From: Blastocatellia bacterium
GTDB lineage: Bacteria; Acidobacteriota; Blastocatellia; Pyrinomonadales; Pyrinomonadaceae
Direction: 5' to 3'
Length of the DNA stretch: 5,806 bases
NCBI GenBank assembly: GCA_013695195.1
Contig: JACDAY010000206.1
Location: forward strand, 1 to 5,806
Position numbers and translations under genes: made by a program. Positions 1-5,585 of the stretch are shown here, piece after piece. Position 1 is the stretch's first letter; the number at the start of each line of letters is the position of its first letter. A model generated the notes under the pieces. It saw nothing but the letters and a program-made list of their open reading frames with translations. It did not search any database and was not told where the DNA came from.

Positions 1-550
1 GGATAGCACCGACCGATGCCTTTGAAACGTTGCCATATTTGGTTGTAAATTCATCGGCATTTTCGCCGACAAACATCAGCAACGACTGCAGATCCTTTAG
101 ATCGAGCAGCATCAAGCCGTTTTCATCGGCTATCTTAAATGCCAGCGCCAGAACCCCTTCTTGTGTGTCATTTAGCTGCAACAGACGGGCGAGAAGAAGC
201 GGCCCCATCTCGGAAATGGTCGCTCGCAGAGGATGTCCCTGTTTGCCGAAAACATCCCAGAGCGTAACCGGGCTTCCCTCGAAATTGACATTTTCAAAAC
301 CGAGCAGCTTTAGCCGTTCGAGTATCTTCGGATGCGTTCCGCCCGGCTGGCTGATGCCGGTCAGATCGCCCTTGATATCGGCCATAAAAACCGGGACGCC
401 GCGATTGCTAAAGCCTTCTGCAATTTTCTGAAGCGTAACGGTTTTTCCCGTTCCGGTCGCCCCGGTAATAACGCCGTGCCGGTTTGCCATATTGCATAGC
501 AGGAAAAACTCCTTCGCATCTTTTTTCGCCACAAGGATCGGTTCCGTCAT
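1..550 (-). CDS. DUF853 family HerA/YjgR-type ATPase, N-terminal part (cut by window edge)
   Basis: The reading frame starts at the ATG complementary to 548-550 and stays open for 183 codons to the window edge, so the C-terminal part is missing. Seen in the sequence: a Walker A motif GATGTGKT at residues 30-37 and the block ADIKGDL at 57-63, followed by GISQPGG. This combination near the N-terminus is typical of the DUF853 branch of HerA-like P-loop ATPases (E. coli YjgR), which are normally about 500 residues. These are cytoplasmic, predicted hexameric DNA-translocase-like ATPases whose cellular role is not settled. The start is supported by an AAGAGGAA Shine-Dalgarno sequence complementary to 561-568, ten bases before the ATG. 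The gene follows the VOC gene on the same strand after 266 non-coding bases and has a candidate promoter of its own. Family call is firm; function is not. Confidence 0.9.
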   Translation of the reverse strand, partial: MTEPILVAKKDAKEFFLLCNMANRHGVITGATGTGKTVTLQKIAEGFSNRGVPVFMADIKGDLTGISQPGGTHPKILERLKLLGFENVNFEGSPVTLWDVFGKQGHPLRATISEMGPLLLARLLQLNDTQEGVLALAFKIADENGLMLLDLKDLQSLLMFVGENADEFTTKYGNVSKASVGAI

Positions 551-582
551 AGGTTGATATTTCCTCTTATTGTTTCTACGAT

Positions 583-611
583 AATTTACTTCAAAACGCG
601 CACGTAAGCAA
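583..611 (-). promoter_or_regulatory. Candidate sigma70-type promoter for the DUF853 gene
   Basis: On the minus strand a -35-like TTGCTT (complement of 606-611) is followed after 17 bases by a -10-like TAAATT (complement of 583-588), about 30 bases upstream of the start codon. Both boxes are imperfect, so this is a modest candidate. The same -10 hexamer at the same spacing occurs before the DUF1801 gene. Confidence 0.35.
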
Positions 612-641
612 CAAAGCCGTATTCTCCTCCAGCTTTTTTCT

Positions 642-659
642 TATTTCGTGTATTTCGTG
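642..659. repeat. Perfect 9-bp tandem duplication (TATTTCGTG x2)
   Basis: TATTTCGTG occurs twice head to tail in the gap between the VOC and DUF853 genes. Both copies are identical. It lies in T-rich DNA that encodes nothing convincing. It may be a replication-slippage product or part of a dispersed intergenic repeat; the window alone cannot tell. Confidence 0.6.
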
Positions 660-736
660 GACAAATCTTCTTTACCGTTCCACCAACAAAAAAAAGTTTG
701 TAATCCAGCGCGGACAGAAAAATCTATCCACCAAAC

Positions 737-754
737 AAATCAAATAAATCAAAT
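737..754. repeat. Perfect 9-bp tandem duplication (AAATCAAAT x2)
   Basis: AAATCAAAT occurs twice head to tail, directly preceded by ACA, in A-rich non-coding DNA about 60 bases downstream of the VOC gene stop. It is a second, unrelated 9-bp duplication in the same 266-base gap. The rest of this gap (551-816) shows no terminator hairpin or gene that I can support. Confidence 0.6.
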
Positions 755-816
755 AAAACGCCCAAAATGTCTGTGCAGAAGCTTCCTAAATGCGCTCTCA
801 TTCGTTTCTTTTCCTC

Positions 817-1248
817 TTAAATCGCGGCAGACTTTTCTTCCGTATGAGGCGTATCGACATTAAACATCCAGTTTATGCCGAATTTGTCAGTCAGCATACC
901 GAATCTCTCTGCCCAAAATGTCTTCTCCATCGGCATAGTGACTTTGCCGCCTTCGGACATTTTGTTGAACATCGATTCGGTTTTTGCAATGTCGTCGGAG
1001 CCCAAAGCCAGATGGATATTGCTCCCAACACTTGCGGGCTGATCCGGCATACTATCGGCAGCCATTATTTGCGTATCGCCGATTTTCAGCGTACAGTGCA
1101 TTATTTTGTCATTCATTCCTTCCGCGGCCATCGGCGAATCACCGTAAGTCTGCGAATATAGGATTTCGCCGTCCATGCAGTCTTTATAATAATTTATTGC
1201 TTCCTCGCAATTTCCGGGAAACATAAGATAAGGTTGAACTCCGAACAT
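817..1248 (-). CDS. VOC family protein, PhnB/glyoxalase-like
   Basis: The product is 143 residues, the usual size for single-domain PhnB-like members of the vicinal oxygen chelate superfamily (COG2764). Seen: an N-terminal YLMFPGNCEEAINYYKD (residues 7-23), the typical beta-strand then helix opening with a small-residue turn; a central HCTLKIGDTQIMAAD (51-65); HLALGS at 79-84 opening the second repeat; and FWAERFGMLTDKFGINW at 111-127, the family's C-terminal signature. The fold is two beta-alpha-beta-beta-beta units that usually bind a divalent metal. The reaction of this subgroup is unknown, and older labels such as 3-demethylubiquinone methyltransferase are not reliable. I cannot assign metal ligands from sequence alone. 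The start is well supported by AAAGGAGA (complement of 1255-1262), six bases upstream. It stands alone: the neighbours on both sides are separated by more than 260 bases. It is probably a cytoplasmic monofunctional protein. Confidence 0.9.
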   Translation of the reverse strand: MFGVQPYLMFPGNCEEAINYYKDCMDGEILYSQTYGDSPMAAEGMNDKIMHCTLKIGDTQIMAADSMPDQPASVGSNIHLALGSDDIAKTESMFNKMSEGGKVTMPMEKTFWAERFGMLTDKFGINWMFNVDTPHTEEKSAAI

Positions 1249-1365
1249 AATTTTTCTCCTTTTAAAGTTCTTCGCGAAATATTAACATCCTGTTGTAACC
1301 GGAGATATCATTATCAGTTTTTATGTTGAGATTCCCGCTTAACAGGCTGCTTTTTAGCTGTCTTT

Positions 1366-1571
1366 CCGCGTTTCGCGGCCTATATAGCCACGTCGTTTAC
1401 GGCATGTTCGGCGTCGATCAATAATCCAAAGGGCGTTTTAACGTCCTTTTTCCTTGGCTTAAGCCACTCGATCGAAGCCCGTTGAAACGGGCTAGCCCTA
1501 AATTCGCAATCCTACCACGAGCTAAAGCACGTGGCTATTGGCCCTTCGGGAAAGCCTCGGCAGACGAGGCT
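1366..1571. repeat. Cluster of GC-rich hairpin palindromes filling the 1249-1636 intergenic gap
   Basis: Six inverted repeats follow one another: CCGCG-TTT-CGCGG (1366-1378); a decayed AGCCACGTCGTTTACGGCATG (starting near 1387); AAAGGGCGTT-TT-AACGTCCTTT with one G·U-type mismatch (1428-1449); AGCCCGTT-GA-AACGGGCT, perfect (1476-1493), running into the self-complementary GGGCTAGCCC (1489-1498); CCACGAGCT-AA-AGCACGTGG with one mismatch (1515-1534); and AGCCTCG-GCAGA-CGAGGCT, perfect (1553-1571). Between the last two is a short C(TTCG)G tetraloop stem (1543-1550). Several units open with AGCC or close with GGCT while their cores differ. No open frame here resembles a protein. This resembles REP/BIME-type extragenic palindromes. 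The rest of the gap (1249-1365 and 1572-1636) shows only the VOC ribosome-binding site and the 3' flank of the DUF1801 gene. Function and mobility are inference. Confidence 0.7.
1553..1571 (-). terminator. Possible terminator hairpin downstream of the DUF1801/YdeI gene
   Basis: A perfect 7-bp GC-rich stem with a 5-base loop lies about 66 bases after the stop codon of the DUF1801/YdeI gene and is followed on the minus strand by TTTCCC. The T-run is too short for a convincing intrinsic terminator, and the hairpin is also a member of the palindrome cluster, so termination would be a secondary use. Confidence 0.25.
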
Positions 1572-1636
1572 GAAATCAAACGCCAAACAAACCTGGGTAT
1601 TACCAGTCAGTCACTCCAAAATTTACTCCGTTTGAT

Positions 1637-2242
1637 TTAGCACTTCTCGTATTTCCAATGCCGCGCCTTGCCTTCGGCTAATTGTTCGATTGTTGTGGTC
1701 AGGCGTTTTTCCCGGGTCGCTTCGGTTTTGGCCTCATTTATCCACTCGATGTAGTCTTTCTTTTTGGAATAAGGAAATTCGTCGAAGGTTTTCCGGGCGG
1801 CCGCGTTTTTTGCCAAGGCAGCATCCATGACTTCCGGCACGGCCAATTCCTTTTTCTCTTTCGAAACGGGAGTACGTTTTACTTTAATGCCGTCTTGATT
1901 AAGTTTTATGGCCTGATGGATGAGGGCAACAATAATTTTATCATCCGGCAATTCGGCAATGGACGTAATTCGCCCAAAGCTTCCCATCGCGGTTTTTTCT
2001 GCCGGAAATGCATTGGCTTCCATCAACGACTGCTTCCATAATCCGAACGCGCAATGCTGCTTGAACGATGCCATGTTGCACACGGTACCTTTGTGGTCGA
2101 AAAAAGGCATGCTCCATTTCATTGTTTCCACAATATCAGGGCAAGCTTTGTGGACAAGCGCCCGGATATGAAGCAGTATCGGCTGTGCAAATTCTGCCGA
2201 ACGTTCGATATAGGCATCAATTCGCGGGTCTCTCGTCGGCAT
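1637..2242 (-). CDS. DUF1801 / YdeI-OmdA (OmpD-associated) family protein
   Basis: This 201-residue protein has two recognisable parts. Residues about 7-115 match the DUF1801 fold (YdhG-like, frataxin-like alpha-beta): ILLHIRALVHKACP (22-35), ETMKWSMPFFDHKG (39-52) and NMASFKQHCAFGLW (56-69). Residues about 135-198 match the YdeI/OmdA C-terminal module: VPEVMDAALAKN, then FDEFPYSKKKDYIEWINEAKTEATREKR (split here around residues 153-180) and a helix ending in GKARHWKY. The arrangement is known for YdeI-type proteins, which have been linked loosely to stress and antimicrobial-peptide resistance in enterics; no enzymatic reaction is established. There is no signal peptide, so it is likely cytoplasmic. 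The start is fixed by AAAGGAGG (complement of 2251-2258), eight bases before the ATG. It has its own promoter and is not coupled to its neighbours. Confidence 0.9.
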   Translation of the reverse strand: MPTRDPRIDAYIERSAEFAQPILLHIRALVHKACPDIVETMKWSMPFFDHKGTVCNMASFKQHCAFGLWKQSLMEANAFPAEKTAMGSFGRITSIAELPDDKIIVALIHQAIKLNQDGIKVKRTPVSKEKKELAVPEVMDAALAKNAAARKTFDEFPYSKKKDYIEWINEAKTEATREKRLTTTIEQLAEGKARHWKYEKC

Positions 2243-2299
2243 AAATATGGCCTCCTTTCGGTAAGAGTATTTTGTGAATGTATTTTTTTTTCTTTTGGA

Positions 2300-2328
2300 A
2301 ATTTAAGTCTGCACGGCACAAAAGTCAA
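2300..2328 (-). promoter_or_regulatory. Sigma70-type promoter for the DUF1801/YdeI gene
   Basis: On the minus strand TTGACT (complement of 2323-2328, five of six consensus -35 bases) is followed after exactly 17 bases by TAAATT (complement of 2300-2305, four of six). It lies 58 bases upstream of the start codon. The leader would contain a run of nine A residues ahead of the strong Shine-Dalgarno sequence. It lies downstream of the DUF3052 stop, so the gene can be expressed independently. Confidence 0.55.
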
Positions 2329-2408
2329 GAGATAGAACCCAATGTCTTTCTCAAAAGTTATTAAGCTCTTTTATCGACTTCTTTTTCCTGATCTTGTGCC
2401 TTTTGCGG

Positions 2409-2825
2409 TTATAATCTATTTCGGTTTTCTTTCCGAATCACCAGTTTCAACCCAGACCAGCGTTCATCGACCGCGCAAACCTTTACATCGACCAGACCAA
2501 GCGGAAACGCCGCTTCGCGCACCGTATCTTCCGTGATTTCGGTCGGCAGCTTTGCGGCCTTTTTGTACCACGAAACCCAGATCGCGCCGTTTTGTTTTAT
2601 AAGATGCCTGTATTCAGAAAGTCCACGAAAAAGCTCATCTCGGCTGTTTGTAAAAAGATGAAGAATGTCGATCTCCCTCTGCGGCGACTTCAAAATCTCA
2701 ACGCCAGATGGCAGTGGAGCCAATAGTTCTGCGTAATTACCGGGCGGATTAACGCCTAACACTATAGAGCCTTCTTCTATCCCCAATTTTTTGGCGAGCG
2801 GTGTCGCGGAATATCCTGTTGTCAT
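2409..2825 (-). CDS. DUF3052 family protein
   Basis: The product is 138 residues and opens with TGYSATPLAKKLGIEEGS, the signature beginning of DUF3052 proteins (GYSGTPLxKKLGIKxG). It continues with VLGVNPPGNYAELL, an internal DILHLFTNSRDELFRGL, then GAIWVSWYKKAAK (about residues 80-92) and a C-terminal VKVCAVDERWSGLKLVIRK. All parts of the family are present and the length is normal. No enzymatic role is established; the alternation of strands and helices suggests a small alpha/beta protein, and no membrane segment or signal peptide is visible. The ATG shares bases with the yjbQ stop (ATGA at 2825-2822), so translation is probably coupled to yjbQ, and no separate Shine-Dalgarno is evident. 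It is the distal gene of a two-gene unit. A functional link with YjbQ is only inferred from this overlap. Confidence 0.9.
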   Translation of the reverse strand: MTTGYSATPLAKKLGIEEGSIVLGVNPPGNYAELLAPLPSGVEILKSPQREIDILHLFTNSRDELFRGLSEYRHLIKQNGAIWVSWYKKAAKLPTEITEDTVREAAFPLGLVDVKVCAVDERWSGLKLVIRKENRNRL

Positions 2826-3214
2826 CTTATTATCATCAAAACTTCCCGCTCCCTAGCTCCGTCAAATTCGCAAAGGTAAATTCCCTGCCATCTCCCGAGC
2901 ATAAGCTTGCCGCCGGCAAAAGGAACCGTTACGCTCGAACCGACAAGGGACGATTTTATATGGGCGTCCGAATTATGCTCGAAGTGTTTAAAATCTTCGT
3001 AATATTGCGGAATCAGCTTTCGCAAAAATCCGAGCATATCGCTTTTCACGTCCGGATCGGCATTTTCGTTGATCGTCAACCCGCATGTCGTATGCCGCGT
3101 AAAAAGAACGCAAATGCCTTCGGTTTGCCCGTTTCCCGTCAAAAATTTTTCGGCCTCACGGGTGATTTCGATCATTTCTTCACGGGTTGTGGATTTGATT
3201 CTGATTGTTTCCAT
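2822..3214 (-). CDS. yjbQ: YjbQ / UPF0047 family protein (secondary thiamine-phosphate synthase-like)
   Basis: The 130-residue product carries the whole UPF0047 signature: HTTCGLTINENADPDVKSD (residues 41-59), the His/Asp segment HFEHNSDAHIKSSLVG (77-92), and LGRWQGIYLCEFDG (106-119). E. coli YjbQ shows weak thiamine-phosphate synthase activity, hence the common label; the real role of the family is uncertain. I chose the ATG complementary to 3212-3214 because family similarity begins with METIRIKS. An in-frame TTG 24 codons earlier (3286) would translate the inverted-repeat element as an extra N-terminus (RDACAP and so on), which is probably not real. Neither start has a recognisable Shine-Dalgarno, and the repeat begins just 6 bases upstream of the ATG. 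The TGA stop overlaps the DUF3052 start. The expected Gly before the Asn of the EGN-type motif is His here (residue 80), a minor variation. Confidence 0.92.
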   Translation of the reverse strand: METIRIKSTTREEMIEITREAEKFLTGNGQTEGICVLFTRHTTCGLTINENADPDVKSDMLGFLRKLIPQYYEDFKHFEHNSDAHIKSSLVGSSVTVPFAGGKLMLGRWQGIYLCEFDGAREREVLMIIR

Positions 3215-3220
3215 ATCGAT

Positions 3221-3354
3221 GACTGGAGCGCAAGCGTCCCGCTTGCATGAGCGTTGCCTCGACGCGAAAAAGACGGTAACGATCAAAAAGGCTAAAATGA
3301 AGTGCAGTTACACTACTTTAGCAGCGTGGCAAGCCTGAAGCTTGCGCTCCAGTC
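3221..3354. repeat. 134-bp MITE/REPIN-like element with 15-bp perfect inverted ends
   Basis: GACTGGAGCGCAAGC at 3221-3235 is matched exactly, inverted, at 3340-3354. Each end is also a hairpin: GCAAGC-GTCCC-GCTTGC at 3230-3246 and GCAAGC-CTGAA-GCTTGC at 3329-3345. A third hairpin sits in the middle: GCTAAA (3291-3296) pairs with TTTAGC (3317-3322) and AGTG (3301-3304) with CACT (3311-3314). There is no coding potential beyond a spurious extension of yjbQ. I see no target-site duplication. Two inverted copies of a short palindrome around a spacer is the layout of REPINs moved by RAYT transposases, but no transposase is present here and mobility is inferred. It lies in the divergent control region between yjbQ and the beta-helix gene. 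Confidence 0.75.
3291..3322. repeat. Central hairpin inside the 134-bp element
   Basis: A 6-bp outer stem (GCTAAA/TTTAGC) and a 4-bp inner stem (AGTG/CACT) are separated by a small internal loop, with CAGTTA as the apical loop. It is distinct in sequence from the two end hairpins. Confidence 0.5.
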
Positions 3355-3444
3355 TAATATAACAAAGTTTCCTCCACTAACTGTCCGCGATTACTCCTGG
3401 AGGCGCAATTATTGGTAAACTCTTTCTATGAAATTCCAACAATC

Positions 3445-3449
3445 AGGAG
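3445..3449 (+). promoter_or_regulatory. Shine-Dalgarno that decides the start of the beta-helix gene
   Basis: AGGAG lies eight bases before the ATG at 3458, whereas the in-frame ATG at 3428 has no such site. Starting at 3458 also puts a textbook signal peptide at the very N-terminus. Farther upstream a TATAAC (3358-3363) just outside the 134-bp element is a possible -10 box, with only a weak -35 match inside the element. Confidence 0.75.
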
Positions 3450-3457
3450 TCCTATTA

Positions 3458-5299
3458 ATGAAACGAATCAAATACCGCCCGTTTTGCATACTCGCATTCT
3501 TAATTACGCTGAATATTGCCGCCTTCGGACAGAAAAAATTCGAGGGCTACTCGCTTATTCTCGAGGCTGACAACAGCAGCGCGTGCGCGATCCGCTTTCT
3601 CCCGGCGGAAAACGACGGCCGCTCGGTGCAGGTATTTCTTGCAGGCACGAATCAACAAACACCGGCGACCGGCTTGACGGGCTGCGACAATGCCGTAGTT
3701 CAGGGCAATCGTGCGTCTATAAACGAATATGCGAAATGGTGTTTTCAGGGCCAGGAGAATCTTTACGATATAAAATTAAGCAACGGCACCACATATCTCT
3801 GGTATCCGCTGGACAAAAACGCCGGAACTTATAACGTGGAAGATTTTCGTCCTGTTATGCGCACCTCCGGATCAGCGCCGCAGTATGTCTTCAGTACACC
3901 GGCGGACTATACAGCGACAATACGAAACGCTCTCGCGTTCATTGCTTCCAGGCAAGGCGGAACGCTTTATTTTCCTGACGGTGACTACATAGTCGGCACT
4001 ACCGACGGGAACACCCGAGACCCGCGTTATGAGGCGATCACGCTGCCGTGGGGCACAAATATTGTCGGTGCCAGCTCGAATTATTCGATTCCGACGACAA
4101 ATCTGCCGATGAGAAAAAGCGCCACTCGGATCCGGCTCAGACATCCCAACCAGACCATCTTCCGCATCGGCGGATGCACGAACGAAGTTACGGTGCGCAG
4201 CATCGAACTCCTCGGCAACTCGGCGCTTTTCGGTGAGGCGCCTCGAAACTCGACCGGCAATTACGGGATCGAGGCACTGGGCAAATGGTCAATCGACCCC
4301 GTAACTAAAGAGCGTACGGCAAATCAAAGCCAGTTTTTCAGATTCGAAAACGTGGTTTTCCAGAATCTCGATACTGGCATAATTGTCCGCAACGCAAATT
4401 GGGCAAACTGCGACAACGCCACTCAAATGTGCAATCAGTGGCAGTTCGATAATGTGCGGGTCGACCACAGTTTTTTTATAAACAACAAGACGGGAATTTT
4501 TATCGATACGTTCAATACCGATTGGAAGATCACTAATTCACAGTTCAATTACCTGGAGGCAATCGCTCCGGGCATCGGAATACACATAAGGCGAGGCGCT
4601 GCTATTCTTATCGATCAGACGTTCGGCGGCGGCTACAACGAAGACACTTTGAGAGGCGGCACGTTTCTTTACATCGATTCTGTCGGCTCGATCACCGTAC
4701 TCAGCTCGTCTTCGGAGCGAAGCCGGCGAAGTATTTATACGGCCGCTGCAAGCTCCGCGACTTCGCAAATGATGACTGTAATCGGAAGCGTATTCGGCGA
4801 TAAGATCGAGCTTAACGGGCGGATGAACTATATTTCGACCGGCAATCATTATTTCGCAAAAACTATCCAGGCGGAACCGAATGTGACGATAACCTCGACC
4901 GGCGATCGGTTTTGTTATGATCCGCTCACCTTCGGCGGGTATTGCAAGGACGCGGCCGGCAAGCCTGTTAGCCAACCCGGTTTTGACCGGGGAAGGGTAA
5001 TGTTTCGAACAGGCCGGCTTCCCGAAGGCGCAGGTGAAAACCGCATAGGCAGACAGCCTAATTTCTTCGGTTACGACGTAGAGATCGGAGATGGATTTTT
5101 GCAATTCGACCCGAATATTTCATTCCGTGACATCATCGCTTTCACAACTCCCGGCGAAGGTGGCCCAAGAGTGAAAGATGGGGCATTTGTGTACTGCAAA
5201 GACTGCCGGAAGAACACTTCGGGTATATGCACACAGGGACAGCCGGGCACGGACGGAGCGTTTGCGAAACGGATAAACGGTCAGTGGCGGTGCGACTAA
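3458..5299 (+). CDS. Secreted right-handed beta-helix protein (pectate lyase superfamily)
   Basis: This is a 613-residue preprotein from the ATG at 3458. Residues 1-24 are a Sec signal peptide: basic MKRIKYR, a hydrophobic core, and an AFG cleavage motif before Q25. No lipobox is present. After an N-terminal beta-rich domain (about 25-145), YTATIRNALAFIASRQGG and TLYFPDGDYIVG (151-180) match the opening of the Pectate_lyase_3 (PF12708) type of parallel beta-helix. Coil-like repeats follow to about 485, for example RFENVVFQNLDTGIIVRN, QFDNVRVDHSFFINNKTGIFI and WKITNSQFN. The last 42 residues form a separate cysteine module, YCKDC (579-583), C591, then GAFAKRINGQWRC ending at 612. The family includes lyases, epimerases and phage tailspikes acting on polysaccharides; no catalytic residues can be assigned, so substrate and even activity are unknown. 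Likely exported to the periplasm or cell surface. It is monocistronic, diverging from yjbQ across the repeat element. Confidence 0.85.
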   Translation: MKRIKYRPFCILAFLITLNIAAFGQKKFEGYSLILEADNSSACAIRFLPAENDGRSVQVFLAGTNQQTPATGLTGCDNAVVQGNRASINEYAKWCFQGQENLYDIKLSNGTTYLWYPLDKNAGTYNVEDFRPVMRTSGSAPQYVFSTPADYTATIRNALAFIASRQGGTLYFPDGDYIVGTTDGNTRDPRYEAITLPWGTNIVGASSNYSIPTTNLPMRKSATRIRLRHPNQTIFRIGGCTNEVTVRSIELLGNSALFGEAPRNSTGNYGIEALGKWSIDPVTKERTANQSQFFRFENVVFQNLDTGIIVRNANWANCDNATQMCNQWQFDNVRVDHSFFINNKTGIFIDTFNTDWKITNSQFNYLEAIAPGIGIHIRRGAAILIDQTFGGGYNEDTLRGGTFLYIDSVGSITVLSSSSERSRRSIYTAAASSATSQMMTVIGSVFGDKIELNGRMNYISTGNHYFAKTIQAEPNVTITSTGDRFCYDPLTFGGYCKDAAGKPVSQPGFDRGRVMFRTGRLPEGAGENRIGRQPNFFGYDVEIGDGFLQFDPNISFRDIIAFTTPGEGGPRVKDGAFVYCKDCRKNTSGICTQGQPGTDGAFAKRINGQWRCD

Positions 5300-5485
5300 G
5301 TATTTCACGACACAGACACGGAAGCGAGAGTGTTTCTCTGTGCAAAACCCTTCTAAAACGAACTGGGCAATCCAAATCCTGCTTTTGATTGCGTCTTGAT
5401 AATGCTTCAGCGAAATATCACTCGAAGCAATATTTTGCCCCACGTTATTTGTTTAATTGTTGCAAGTATTTGATAATCAATAGTT

Positions 5486-5514
5486 TTGACACCTGGTAGA
5501 CTTTTAGGTAAAGT
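5486..5514 (+). promoter_or_regulatory. Sigma70-type promoter for hppA
   Basis: A perfect -35 TTGACA (5486-5491) is followed after 17 bases by TAAAGT (5509-5514, four of six -10 bases), giving a leader of roughly 65 bases before the hppA ATG. A very AT-rich TAATATATAAAG at 5535-5546 could provide an alternative -10 but lacks a well-spaced -35. Confidence 0.55.
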
Positions 5515-5546
5515 TGCATCCCAATTTAACGAGGTAATATATAAAG

Positions 5547-5573
5547 TTTGTTTCTGAGGATTTGGGAAACAAA
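5547..5573 (+). repeat. 8-bp inverted repeat (hairpin) in the hppA leader
   Basis: TTTGTTTC (5547-5554) pairs perfectly with GAAACAAA (5566-5573) around an 11-base loop that contains GAGGA (5556-5560). The stem ends 12 bases before the hppA ATG. No Shine-Dalgarno occurs at normal distance from that ATG, so the looped GAGGA is the only purine-rich candidate. A regulatory role is speculative; the stem is AT-rich and weak. Confidence 0.5.
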
Positions 5574-5585
5574 GAATAAAAACAC

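Noticed and set aside
30..431. 133-codon plus-strand open frame at the left edge
   Set aside because: It is the antisense of the DUF853 ATPase frame, which carries a Walker A motif and runs off the window edge.
1428..1450. AAAGGGCGTT/AACGTCCTTT followed by T5 as a plus-strand intrinsic terminator
   Set aside because: No plus-strand gene lies upstream to be terminated; it is better explained as one member of the palindrome cluster.
1366..1571. CRISPR array
   Set aside because: The hairpins differ from one another and are irregularly spaced; there is no repeated direct unit with uniform spacers.
1682..2335. Several plus-strand open frames opposite the DUF1801/YdeI gene
   Set aside because: They are complements of a well-supported coding gene, rich in unlikely residue runs, with no recognisable domain.
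3215..3286. Longer yjbQ start (TTG at 3286)
   Set aside because: The extra 24 residues are a translation of the inverted-repeat element, there is no Shine-Dalgarno, and family similarity begins at the ATG at 3214.
3428..3457. Upstream ATG (3428) for the beta-helix gene
   Set aside because: No ribosome-binding site, and it would place ten extra residues before a clean signal peptide; the ATG at 3458 has AGGAG at ideal spacing.
4538..5104. 188-codon minus-strand open frame opposite the beta-helix gene
   Set aside because: Antisense shadow of a clear secreted protein gene; its translation resembles no family and it has no supporting start signal.
5311..5342. Possible terminator hairpin CACAGA...TCTGTG after the beta-helix gene
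   Set aside because: Only a 6-bp stem with a large bulged loop, and no T-run follows; too weak to call.
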